The translations under genes were made by a program, and so were the position numbers. Source: VFKU01 sp964620045 (GTDB lineage: Bacteria > Hydrogenedentota > Hydrogenedentia > Hydrogenedentales > GCA-2746185). From it: DNA of 64,000 nt. The notes beneath the pieces were generated by a model. It was not told the DNA's origin and did not search any database. It worked only from the letters and a program-made list of their open reading frames with translations. This document shows positions 7,958-16,440 of the stretch, piece after piece (positions within the stretch are counted from its first letter, which is position 1; the number at the start of each line of letters is the position of its first letter). The stretch covers positions 170,473 through 234,472 of the forward strand of contig CAZUJL010000003.1 in NCBI GenBank assembly GCA_964620045.1, given 5' to 3'.

Positions 7958-9301
7958 ATGTCCAAAAAAGCCTTCATCCAAACCTACGGCTGCCAGATGA
8001 ACGAGCACGACACGCACCGCATGGTGGGTGTGCTCGAGGCCGAAGGCTTTGCGATGACCGAGCGCCCCGAGGACGCCGACCTCGTGCTCGTGAACACCTG
8101 CTCGGTGCGCCATTTGCCGGAGCACAAGGTATATAGCCAGCTCGGCCGCCTGCGCGAGATGAAGCAGGAGCGCCCCGGCCTCATCATCGGCGTCGGCGGC
8201 TGCGTCGCGCAACAGGAAGGGGAGAACATCCTCGCGCGCGAGAAGGCGGTCGACCTCGTGTTCGGCCCCGACAACCTCTTCCGCCTGCCCGAGATGCTTG
8301 CGCGCGTCCGCGAGGGCGAGCGCGTGCTGATGACCAAGTGGCAGCCGCACGACAACCGCGTGAACAATTTCATCCCCGAAGAATGGGTCGAACAGGGCCA
8401 CGTCGAAGCCTGCAAGGCCTTCCTCACGATCACCAAGGGCTGCGATAACTTCTGCACCTTCTGCGTCGTGCCGTACACACGCGGCCGCGAAGTAAGCCGC
8501 GAGCCGGACAATATCCTGCGCGAGGCGCGCGCGCTCGTCGCGCAAGGTGCGAAGGAAATCTGGCTGCTCGGGCAGAACGTGAACTCGTACGAAGCGCGCG
8601 GCTGGGGATTCTATGAACTGCTCGACGCCGTGTCGCAGATCCCGGGCCTGCTGCGCGTGCGCTTTACGTCTCCGCATCCGAACGACTGGACGGATCGCCT
8701 CAGCGAACTGATGGCCACGCGCAAGACGATCTGCAACCAGTTGCACCTGCCGTTTCAGTCCGGCTCGAACCGTCTGCTCGACCTGATGCGCCGCGGGCAC
8801 ACCGCCGACGATTATCTTCAGAAAATCCGCTACATGCGCTCGATCAATCCGACGCTCGAACTCAGCACGGACCTGATCGTGGGCTTCCCGACGGAAACCG
8901 AAGACGACTTCCAGCGTTCGATGGACGTGCTGCGCGAGGCGCGCTTCTCGATGTTTTTCCCCTTCAAATACTCGCCGCGGCCCAAGACCAAGGCCTCGGA
9001 AATGCCCGATGACGTGCCGCAGGAAGTGAAGGAAGAGCGCCTGCGCCAGGCGATCGCGCTGCAGGCCGAGCTGGACGTGGAAATGAAGTCCCGCCTCGTG
9101 GGCAGCGTGCAGGAAGTGCTGATCGACGAGGCCAGCACGAAGCAGCGCGGCGCGATGACGGGCCGCACGGACGGTTTCCGCCCGGTCTGCGTGCACGACG
9201 CGACGCCCGAAATTGGCGATCTCGTCCCCGTGCGGATTACGTCCGCGCGGGGGCATTGGCTCGACGGCGAAGTGTTGACTACGGCGGAGGCCCGCGTTTA
9301 A
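7958..9301 (+). CDS. miaB: tRNA-2-methylthio-N6-dimethylallyladenosine synthase MiaB
   Basis: A 447-residue radical SAM methylthiotransferase that converts i6A37 to ms2i6A37 in tRNAs reading UNN codons. The N-terminal UPF0004 domain supplies the three auxiliary-cluster cysteines (YGCQMNEHD, NTCSVR, GGCVAQQEG). The radical SAM CxxxCxxC motif is GCDNFCTFC (about residue 160), followed by VVPYTRGREVSR, typical of MiaB. The C terminus (EVLIDEASTKQRGAMTGRTD to the end) is the TRAM RNA-binding domain. Length and motif order are those of the family. It is followed 3 bp later by pepA, so the two form an operon. The expected dimethylallyltransferase gene miaA is not in the window. Confidence 0.97.
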   Translation: MSKKAFIQTYGCQMNEHDTHRMVGVLEAEGFAMTERPEDADLVLVNTCSVRHLPEHKVYSQLGRLREMKQERPGLIIGVGGCVAQQEGENILAREKAVDLVFGPDNLFRLPEMLARVREGERVLMTKWQPHDNRVNNFIPEEWVEQGHVEACKAFLTITKGCDNFCTFCVVPYTRGREVSREPDNILREARALVAQGAKEIWLLGQNVNSYEARGWGFYELLDAVSQIPGLLRVRFTSPHPNDWTDRLSELMATRKTICNQLHLPFQSGSNRLLDLMRRGHTADDYLQKIRYMRSINPTLELSTDLIVGFPTETEDDFQRSMDVLREARFSMFFPFKYSPRPKTKASEMPDDVPQEVKEERLRQAIALQAELDVEMKSRLVGSVQEVLIDEASTKQRGAMTGRTDGFRPVCVHDATPEIGDLVPVRITSARGHWLDGEVLTTAEARV

Positions 9302-9304
9302 CCC

Positions 9305-10792
9305 ATGCGCTTGCACGTCATCGAACCCCGCCACGCGGCCTTCGAGATCGATGCCTGCCTCGTGCTGCCGATTTTTGAAGAATCCGATCCGAATCTCGGC
9401 ACGGTCGCCAGCGAACGCGATCGCAAAGTGGTCGCGCAACGCATCGCGCGCGGCGCGTTCACCGGCAAGGCGAAGGAAGTCTATTACCTCGCCACGCCGG
9501 ACAGTCCGTACGGCGGAATCCTCATCGTCGGCCTCGGCAAGCCGGATAAGTTCGACGCGGAAGTTCTGCGCCGCGCCGCCGGCAGTGCCGCTGCCGCGTT
9601 CGCCGCTGAGCGCCACAAGCACATCGTGCTCGATGCGTCTTCTCAGGATGCGCTACCGGTCGAGGCCTTCGTCGAAGGACTCATGCTCGCGCAGTACGAC
9701 TTCACAGCGTTCAAAAAAGCAGACGACGCGCCGCCCACCGTGGTGCAGGAAATTACCGTGCTCGCGGCGGACGGCCTCGAAGATCTCCGCGAGGGCTGCG
9801 GCGCCACGGTACTCGCGTGTATGAACACGAACTGGGCGCGCGACCTCGCGAACACGCCGCCGAACGTGCTCACGCCGCGCGTGCTTGCCGGCCATGCCGA
9901 GAGCCTCGCGAAGCAACTCGGCTGCCCGTGCACGATTTTCGATGAAGTAAAAATGAAAGAGCTCGGCATGAACGCGCTGCTCGGCGTGGGGCAGGGCAGT
10001 GCCGAACCGCCGCGCCTCATCCTGCTCGAGTACACGCCGGAGAAATACACGCGCACGGTCGCGCTCGTCGGCAAGGGCATCACGTTCGATACCGGCGGCA
10101 TCAGCCTCAAGCCCGCGCCCGACATGCACGAGATGAAGTACGACATGTGCGGCGCCGCGGCCGTGCTCGGCGCGTTCAAAACCATCGCGCAGGCCAAGCC
10201 GCACACGCGCGTGATTTGCGCCGTGCCCACGGCGGAGAACCGCCCCGGCCCGACGGCGATTGTGCCGGGCGACATTCTGCGCGCGTACAACGGCAAGACG
10301 ATCGAGGTGCTGAACACCGACGCGGAAGGTCGCTTGATTCTCTGCGACACAATCGCGTACGTCGAAAAAAATTACGCGCCCGACGCGATCATCGACATCG
10401 CCACGCTCACCGGCGCGGTCGTCGTGGCGTTCGGCCACTACATCGCCGGCATGTTCTCGAACGACGACCGGCTGACAGCCGAACTCACGCTCGCCGCGCG
10501 CGCGACGGGCGAGCGCCTGTGGCCGATGCCGATGGACGACGACTACACGCGCATGCTGAAAAGTCCGCACGCCGACCTCGCGAACATCGGCACGCGCGGG
10601 GTCGCGGGCTCGATCGTGGCCGCCTGTTTCCTCAAGGAATTCGTCGAAAAGACCCCGTGGGCGCACATCGATATTGCCGGCACCGCGTGGGGCGTGAAGC
10701 ATATATCGTATCTCGATCCCGACCATGCCACAGGATATGGTGTACGCCTGCTGAGCCAGTGGGTCCTCGGCGAATCGCGCGCGTCGAACTAA
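9305..10792 (+). CDS. pepA: Leucyl aminopeptidase (M17 family)
   Basis: A 495-residue M17 cytosolic aminopeptidase, a di-metal hexamer that removes N-terminal residues from peptides. The catalytic C-terminal domain is clear: VGKGITFDTGGISLKP with the metal-binding Lys and Asp, the family signature NTDAEGRL with the metal-binding Asp and Glu and the catalytic Arg, and DIATLTGAVV after it. The N-terminal macro-like domain (residues about 15-160) is more divergent. In some bacteria PepA also binds DNA in site-specific recombination and carAB control; nothing here shows that role. It follows miaB with a 3-bp gap. Confidence 0.96.
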   Translation: MRLHVIEPRHAAFEIDACLVLPIFEESDPNLGTVASERDRKVVAQRIARGAFTGKAKEVYYLATPDSPYGGILIVGLGKPDKFDAEVLRRAAGSAAAAFAAERHKHIVLDASSQDALPVEAFVEGLMLAQYDFTAFKKADDAPPTVVQEITVLAADGLEDLREGCGATVLACMNTNWARDLANTPPNVLTPRVLAGHAESLAKQLGCPCTIFDEVKMKELGMNALLGVGQGSAEPPRLILLEYTPEKYTRTVALVGKGITFDTGGISLKPAPDMHEMKYDMCGAAAVLGAFKTIAQAKPHTRVICAVPTAENRPGPTAIVPGDILRAYNGKTIEVLNTDAEGRLILCDTIAYVEKNYAPDAIIDIATLTGAVVVAFGHYIAGMFSNDDRLTAELTLAARATGERLWPMPMDDDYTRMLKSPHADLANIGTRGVAGSIVAACFLKEFVEKTPWAHIDIAGTAWGVKHISYLDPDHATGYGVRLLSQWVLGESRASN

Positions 10793-10961
10793 CCGCGTTC
10801 GTACTCAATTTGGTCAATTCTCGACTGACAATTCCGCCCAACTTTGGTATTCTCTTGCCGCTTTGGGTTGCGCGGCGGCGTTGGCCCCGGTGGGAGCAGT
10901 TGGAAGGGGCGGGCGCCGCACAGTTTTTGGTTTAGGCCTCGGGGGACGAGGAGCATGCCGT

Positions 10962-11195
10962 ATGGTGCTCGCCGCCACTGTGGCTGCGGTGTTCGTCCTG
11001 TTTGTAGTTGTCTACCGCCTGTGGGTTCTTAGCCGCTTTATGGATGGCGGCGCCAAGGCCGGTCAGATATTCTTCCTCACACTGGTCACCGGGATATGCC
11101 TCGTCACCAACGTCATCGGCCCCTTCGTGTTCGCGGCGCTCTTCGTCGCGTCGCTGGAACTGCGCACCTATATCTTCGCGCCGGCCAACGCCTGA
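10962..11195 (+). CDS. Small two-helix membrane protein, unknown
   Basis: A 77-residue protein with two predicted transmembrane helices: an N-terminal VLAATVAAVFVLFVVVYRLW segment and a second one, FLTLVTGICLVTNVIGPFVFAALFVASL, separated by a short loop containing RFMDGGAKAG. The start at 10962 has GAGGAG 8 bp upstream; an ATG at 10955 is in another frame and gives a Cys/Arg-rich peptide without homologous look. It lies 30 bp before mtaB and probably shares its transcript. I do not recognise a family. Confidence 0.65.
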   Translation: MVLAATVAAVFVLFVVVYRLWVLSRFMDGGAKAGQIFFLTLVTGICLVTNVIGPFVFAALFVASLELRTYIFAPANA

Positions 11196-11225
11196 CTCGT
11201 TCCTCTCAACCTCCGCGGGTGACGT

Positions 11226-12551
11226 ATGTCTGAACGCAAACGCCGCGCCGCGCTGCACACGCTCGGCTGCCGCCTGAACAATTCCGAGACGACCCTGCTC
11301 GAGGAGCGTCTGCGCGCCGAGGGCTACGAGATCGTTCCCTTCGCAGACGCGACCGCCGACCTCGGCATTGTGAACACCTGCACCGTCACGCGCGAGGCGG
11401 ATGTCAAGTCCCGCAAGGCGATCCGCGGATTCATCCGCCGCAATCCGGGCGCATATGTGGCCGTCATTGGCTGCTATTCGCAGATGGGCCACCGCGCACT
11501 GGCCGAGATCGAGGGTGTGGACCTTATTGTCGGCAACCAGGAAAAGCTGAACGTGCTGGACTATGTCCAGGCCGGCAAAAACGAACAGCCGCTCGTCGTG
11601 CGCGATCAGTTCGAACGCGACGACTTCGTGATCGAGACCTCCGGCGATGCGCCGTTCTCGCGCCGCGCGAATCTGAAGATTCAGGATGGCTGCGATTTCA
11701 TGTGCTCGTTCTGCGTGATCCCCTTCGCGCGCGGACGCGCCCGCAGCCGCGAGTTCGGCAATCTGCTGGATGAAGCGCGGCAACTTGTCGCGCGCGGCGC
11801 GAAGGAGCTTGTGCTCACGGGCGTGAACATCGGCACCTACGCGCACAACGGGCACACGATGCTCGACGTGATCGACGCGCTGAACGAGATCGACGGCCTG
11901 CGCCGCATCCGCATCAGCTCTATCGAGCCGACGACGATTCCGGTCGAACTCTTCGATCGCATGAACGATCCCGCGCACGCGCTGACGCCGTATCTGCACA
12001 TTCCGATGCAGTCCGGCAGCGACCACGTGCTCGGCTTGATGCGCCGCAAATACTCCCGCGCGGAACTGCGCGATTTTGTGACCCTCGCCGCCGCGCGCGT
12101 GCCGGACATCTGCATCGGCACGGACGTGCTCGTGGGCACGCCGGGCGAGACGGAATCGGACTTCGCGGATACCTGCTCGCTGCTGGCCGACGGACCCTTC
12201 GACTACGCCCACGTGTTCAAGTATTCGGAGCGCGACGGCACCGCCGCCGTGCGGATGGATGGCAAAGTGGGCGAGGACGAAAAGAACCGCCGCAGCGCGG
12301 TGATTCGCGCGCTCAGCGGCCGGAAACTGGCGGCATTTCACGCGAAATACGAAGGCCGCGCCCTCGATGTATTGTTCGAAACGCAGGAAAACGGCCTCTG
12401 GAGCGGGTATACGGGGAATTACCTGCGGGTCGCCGCCGGTTCCGATGATATACTGGAAAACGAGCTGCGGGAGGTCGTTGTGGGCCGGTCCTGCGGCGAT
12501 TTTGTGATGGGCGAGTTGACGCCCGCGGCCCAAATCGAGGTGTGCGCATGA
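11226..12551 (+). CDS. mtaB: tRNA (t6A37) methylthiotransferase MtaB
   Basis: A 441-residue radical SAM methylthiotransferase of the MtaB/e-MtaB branch, which converts t6A37 to ms2t6A37. N-terminal cluster cysteines are in LGCRLNNSET, NTCTVTREADVK and IGCYSQMG. The radical SAM motif is GCDFMCSFCVIPFARGRARSR, whose CSFC and RGxxRS match MtaB rather than MiaB (CTFC, RGREVSR in this genome) or RimO. A short C-terminal TRAM-like region is present. Its last codons overlap the larE start (ATGA), so translation of the two is coupled. Confidence 0.93.
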   Translation: MSERKRRAALHTLGCRLNNSETTLLEERLRAEGYEIVPFADATADLGIVNTCTVTREADVKSRKAIRGFIRRNPGAYVAVIGCYSQMGHRALAEIEGVDLIVGNQEKLNVLDYVQAGKNEQPLVVRDQFERDDFVIETSGDAPFSRRANLKIQDGCDFMCSFCVIPFARGRARSREFGNLLDEARQLVARGAKELVLTGVNIGTYAHNGHTMLDVIDALNEIDGLRRIRISSIEPTTIPVELFDRMNDPAHALTPYLHIPMQSGSDHVLGLMRRKYSRAELRDFVTLAAARVPDICIGTDVLVGTPGETESDFADTCSLLADGPFDYAHVFKYSERDGTAAVRMDGKVGEDEKNRRSAVIRALSGRKLAAFHAKYEGRALDVLFETQENGLWSGYTGNYLRVAAGSDDILENELREVVVGRSCGDFVMGELTPAAQIEVCA

Positions 12552-13417
12552 CGGACCACGCAGGCAACGGTGCGAACGGCAAGAGCGCGTTTGACCCCGC
12601 CGTCGCCGAGGCCAAAGAGGCCGCGCTGAAGGAAATCCTCGCGGGCTATCCCAGTCTTGCAGTGGCGTACTCCGGCGGCGTGGATTCGGCCTACCTGTCC
12701 GATGTAGCGCACGAAGTCCTCGGCGCGCGCGCCGATATGGTGCTCGCCGATTCGCCGAGCCTGCCGCGTTCCGAATTTTCCGACGCGTCCGACCTCGCCA
12801 ACTCGCGCGGCTGGAACTTCATCGTCATCACGACCAGCGAATTCGAGAACGAAGAGTATCTGAAGAACGACGGTCGCCGTTGTTATTTCTGCAAGTCGGA
12901 ACTGTTCCGTCGGATGAAGGACTACGCCGAAGGCAAGCGCGTGACGAATCTGGCCTACGGCGCGATGGCGGACGACGCCTTCGACCCGACGCGCCTCGGC
13001 GCGCTCGCGGCGACCGAACACAAGATCGTCGCGCCGCTGCAAATGGCGCAGCTCGGCAAGGCGGAAATCCGCCATCTCAGCCGCCAGCGCGGCCTGCCGA
13101 CTTCTGAAAAAGCGTCCTTCGCGTGTTTGTCCTCGCGTTTCCCGAAAGGCACGCGCGTCACGCTCGAAGACATCCGCAAAGTCGAAGCCGCCGAAGAAGT
13201 CCTGCGCAAGCACGGCTTCCACCAGTTCCGCGCGCGTCACCACGGCGACACCTGCCGCATCGAGATCGACCCGAGCGACATGGCCAAATTCGCCGAGCCC
13301 GCCGTCCGCCAAGACGTCGTCTCCGGCATCAAGGCCGCCGGCTACGCCCACGTCACCCTCGACCTCGCCGGCTATCAGGATGCGACGATGCAGATGGTCG
13401 CGCCGGCGAAAGCCTGA
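12548..13417 (+). CDS. larE: ATP-dependent sacrificial sulfur transferase LarE-like
   Basis: A 289-residue PP-loop pyrophosphatase of the LarE family. In Lactobacillus plantarum LarE activates the carboxylates of the nickel-pincer precursor with AMP and then gives up its own cysteine sulfur. The PP-loop AVAYSGGVDSAYL is at about residue 40, RRCYFCKSELF in the middle, and ACLSSRFPKGT carries the cysteine equivalent to the sacrificial one (CLASR in L. plantarum). The start is the ATG at 12548, overlapping the mtaB stop as ATGA; a GTG at 12542 is possible. larB, larC and a lactate racemase are not nearby, so the acceptor of the sulfur in this organism is open. Confidence 0.9.
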   Translation: MTDHAGNGANGKSAFDPAVAEAKEAALKEILAGYPSLAVAYSGGVDSAYLSDVAHEVLGARADMVLADSPSLPRSEFSDASDLANSRGWNFIVITTSEFENEEYLKNDGRRCYFCKSELFRRMKDYAEGKRVTNLAYGAMADDAFDPTRLGALAATEHKIVAPLQMAQLGKAEIRHLSRQRGLPTSEKASFACLSSRFPKGTRVTLEDIRKVEAAEEVLRKHGFHQFRARHHGDTCRIEIDPSDMAKFAEPAVRQDVVSGIKAAGYAHVTLDLAGYQDATMQMVAPAKA

Positions 13418-13466
13418 TTCTTTCTCGATACTGATCCGCTGAATCCGTCCGATCCGTGGCTGGTGT

Positions 13467-15086
13467 TTATTCCAACGGCGCGATATACCGCCCGCGCGCG
13501 ATGATGTCTTTCGGATCGAGCGCGCGCTTGATGTCGGTGGCGACGTTCCAGAAGGTCGAGTCGTGCGCGCGGACTTTCGGCATGCCCTGCAGGCCGCTGC
13601 GGTAGATGGGATAGCCTGCGCCGATCAGCGTTTCGACGAGTTTCTCGTAGCACGCGGACGCCTTCTCGGATTCGCCCGGCGCGTTTTTGTCGAACGCGAT
13701 ATTCATGATCGCCACGAGCGAACGTTCCGTGAGCAGGATCATGCTGACGACGAAGTCGAAACCGTGCGCCTCGAAGATCGGCCGCGCGAGGTTCAGCACG
13801 CGCATCGCGTCCTCGCCGCGCATCGGCATCACGGGGGAGACCCAGTAGAGGCCCACGCCGGAGTCGAGCGGATCGCCCGGACCTTCCGGCGGTTTGCGCA
13901 GCCGCCAGTACGCGCCCATGACGGGCTCGCGCGTCGGCACGCCTTTCAGCAGGTCATAGTTCGGCCGCAGGATTTTCAGCATGCGCTCGAAGCGGTGCCG
14001 TTGTCCGACCGCGCTCAGCACGTTGTGCAGCGACTCCAGCAAACCCAGTGTGCGATCGGTCACGAAGCGCACTTTCGCGATGCCGCTCAAGGCGCGCCGC
14101 AGCGCTTTTTTCCCTGCACGCACATGCGCGCGCGTGCCCGTCAACGAACCCGAGCCCTGCCATGCCTGTGCGCCAGAGACACTGCGCAGATGCTCGCGCA
14201 CCTGCGCCGGCAACGGCGCCACGCCATTCGCGAGGTCCCACGGATATTTGCCGCTGCCCGCCAGCACGCGGACGTCGTTCCCAATATGGATCGCCGTGTT
14301 CAGCGTGCCCTCGAGCCGCAGCGGACGCAGCGCCTCGATGATGCGCGGGAAGTCTTCGAACTCACGCGCCTGCAGATAGAAGAACGCAAAGTCTTCCGGC
14401 TCGGGCATGAGCCACAGGCCAATTTTCGTGATGATGCCGTAGTTCGACTGTGTGAACAGGCCGTCCATGAACGGCCCGACGCCGTAGGGATAACAATGCG
14501 CCGCGTGCGCGCCGGGGAAATGGCCGAAGCCGGTATTCAACACGCGCCCATCCGCGAGCACGACCTCCATGCCGCAGCAGGTGAGCACGTGGTCTCCGTA
14601 GCGCGTGTGGCCGAAGCCGCGATCGGCGGTGTTGCCGACCAGACTCGAATCCGGCCCGGCGGCCGTCGCGTCCATCCACAGGCCGGACTTCGTGTCGCGC
14701 AGATGGTTGAACAACTGCCCCTGGCTCACGCCCGGCTCGATCACGCAATACGCGAGGTCCGTGTGCACTTCGAGGATGCGGTTCATGCGGCCGAGATCGA
14801 CAATCGCGGCGCCGTCCGTCGGCGCGCAGGCGTCGCCATAGCCCCAGTTCTTGCCGCACGAGATAGGGTAGAGGACCACGCCGTTTTCCGCCGCGACGCG
14901 CACAATCGCCTGCACCTGCTCGGTGCTCGTCGGATACAACACGCAGCTCGGCCGCGGCGCGTCCACTTGTGTCGTGCGCGAGTACCGCGCGATCGTGGCT
15001 GCGTCATCCTTCACGCCGTCTGCGCCAAGCACACCACGCCACGCGGTCAGCGCGGCGGGGAGTTGGGGAGTCGTGGAGATGGACAC
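13467..15086 (-). CDS. VAO/PCMH-family flavoprotein, 4-cresol dehydrogenase-like
   Basis: A 539-residue FAD-binding (PF01565-type) oxidoreductase. The FAD domain spans about residues 45-240 and contains VLYPTSTEQVQAIVRVAAENG, ISCGKNWGYGDACAPTDGAAIVDLGRM and the GNTADRGFGHTRYGDH motif that is typical of vanillyl-alcohol oxidase and the flavoprotein subunit of 4-cresol dehydrogenase (PchF). The C-terminal cap (about 250-520) ends in YRSGLQGMPKV and DPKDIIARGRY, also as in that group. No cytochrome subunit like PchC is next to it, so it may be an oxidase or use another acceptor. The substrate is presumably a phenolic or other benzylic compound, by family inference only. Confidence 0.88.
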   Translation of the reverse strand: MSISTTPQLPAALTAWRGVLGADGVKDDAATIARYSRTTQVDAPRPSCVLYPTSTEQVQAIVRVAAENGVVLYPISCGKNWGYGDACAPTDGAAIVDLGRMNRILEVHTDLAYCVIEPGVSQGQLFNHLRDTKSGLWMDATAAGPDSSLVGNTADRGFGHTRYGDHVLTCCGMEVVLADGRVLNTGFGHFPGAHAAHCYPYGVGPFMDGLFTQSNYGIITKIGLWLMPEPEDFAFFYLQAREFEDFPRIIEALRPLRLEGTLNTAIHIGNDVRVLAGSGKYPWDLANGVAPLPAQVREHLRSVSGAQAWQGSGSLTGTRAHVRAGKKALRRALSGIAKVRFVTDRTLGLLESLHNVLSAVGQRHRFERMLKILRPNYDLLKGVPTREPVMGAYWRLRKPPEGPGDPLDSGVGLYWVSPVMPMRGEDAMRVLNLARPIFEAHGFDFVVSMILLTERSLVAIMNIAFDKNAPGESEKASACYEKLVETLIGAGYPIYRSGLQGMPKVRAHDSTFWNVATDIKRALDPKDIIARGRYIAPLE

Positions 15087-15174
15087 GCGGGCCTCTTGTC
15101 AATAGATTTCATCTATAGTAAAGCACGCGGCAAAATGCGTCAATTCCGCGCCCAAATCAGCTACTATGCGCCCG

Positions 15175-16416
15175 ATGACGGCCAAACCGCCTCCCATTCC
15201 GACCAAGTCCAACGGACTCGCCGCCGCTATTGTGGGCATCGCGTTTATTTTTGCAGCCGCTGCCCTGATCGAACTTCGGACGTGGCGTCCAACGAACATC
15301 GGCCATGCCCTCATGCTCGCGGTATTGATATTGATCATTCTCGGAAGCGCGTTGATTCGAGCGCGCCGCCGAATATCGACCGCCAATATTCTCCTGCTCG
15401 TCGCGTCCTGTGTGATCGGGCTTGCGGTCGCCGAGGTCGCGCTCGCGGTTGTCGGCATCCCGCCCCTCAAGCGCATCGTGTGGACCGCGCCCGATCTCGT
15501 TCCGTGGTGGGGCGCGAACGCCACCGGTCAGGTCCGTTTCATCCCTGAAAAGTATGACGGCCCCTGGATCATCAATCCGCAGGGCTTCCCCGACACCGAC
15601 GATTTCGCGAAACCGCCCGCCGCGCCGCGCCGCATTCTTCTTTTAGGCGACTCGTTCGCGTACGGCGCGAGCGCGTCGGCCGAGTCCAAATCGTTTGCTG
15701 AACTTCTTGACGCTGCGCTGCCCCAAACAGTGTGGAACTACGCGATTCCCGGAACCGGCCAGCAGGAACAGCTTGAGCTTCTGACCGGTGCGCCTGCCGA
15801 CGCCGAGGTCGTCGTCGCCACGTTGTATCGAAACGATTTCGCCGACAACCTTCTGCCGCCGTGGCGGTTTTATGTATTCGCCGACGGCTCGTGGGTCGAT
15901 CGCTTCGAAAGATTGGATACGGGCGGCTTCACTGAACTCACGCCGTTGCAAGCCTATCGACGCGCCTTCGGCGTCCAAAATTTTCGCGATGTGCTGAAGG
16001 CGTCCAGAACAGCGAGCGCGATCGCCGGGCTGGTGCACAAATTAGATTCCCCCCATAGCCTTTTTATACCGAAACCCACACCCGGTTACGATCAAACGAA
16101 AGCCCTCGTCGCTCAATTGCAAAAGACCGCCGTGGCGCGTCACGCCAGATTTGTGCTCGTATTAATTCCGGATCGTGACGATCTCGCCGTGCCGTCGGAT
16201 GTGTATATGGATTCCCTGCGGCTCTGCGACGAACTCGGGATCCCGTGCATCGATCTGCGGCAGGACTTGCAGGAATTCGACTATGCCCCATTGCCCGATA
16301 CCCACTGGAACGACTCCGGCCACGCCAAGGTGGCCGCGCGTTTGCAGCGTGAACTCGATCAAAAAACCGACGAAACCGTCAGCCGTGAAAAGGGCGCCGA
16401 CGACCCGATACGATGA
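15175..16416 (+). CDS. SGNH/GDSL-like hydrolase with N-terminal membrane anchor
   Basis: A 413-residue protein. Three hydrophobic helices fill about residues 13-95. A periplasmic or extracellular SGNH domain follows: block I ILLLGDSFAYGAS with the nucleophile serine, block III-like VVVATLYRNDFADN, and DTHWNDSGHAKVA near the end, carrying the Asp-His pair. This layout resembles O-acetyltransferases and hydrolases acting on polysaccharides (AlgJ/AlgX, GDSL esterases). The start is uncertain: ATG at 15166 or 15175. A TACTAT -10-like box overlaps the first, so I prefer the second. It is followed after 24 bp by the epoxide-hydrolase-like gene and probably shares its mRNA. Confidence 0.75.
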   Translation: MTAKPPPIPTKSNGLAAAIVGIAFIFAAAALIELRTWRPTNIGHALMLAVLILIILGSALIRARRRISTANILLLVASCVIGLAVAEVALAVVGIPPLKRIVWTAPDLVPWWGANATGQVRFIPEKYDGPWIINPQGFPDTDDFAKPPAAPRRILLLGDSFAYGASASAESKSFAELLDAALPQTVWNYAIPGTGQQEQLELLTGAPADAEVVVATLYRNDFADNLLPPWRFYVFADGSWVDRFERLDTGGFTELTPLQAYRRAFGVQNFRDVLKASRTASAIAGLVHKLDSPHSLFIPKPTPGYDQTKALVAQLQKTAVARHARFVLVLIPDRDDLAVPSDVYMDSLRLCDELGIPCIDLRQDLQEFDYAPLPDTHWNDSGHAKVAARLQRELDQKTDETVSREKGADDPIR

Positions 16417-16440
16417 CCGCGACTCGTGGAGGGTGACGCA

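Noticed and set aside
13563..15548. A 661-codon plus-strand open frame opposite the flavoprotein
   Set aside because: Arg/His-rich translation with no motif; the minus-strand flavoprotein is clear.
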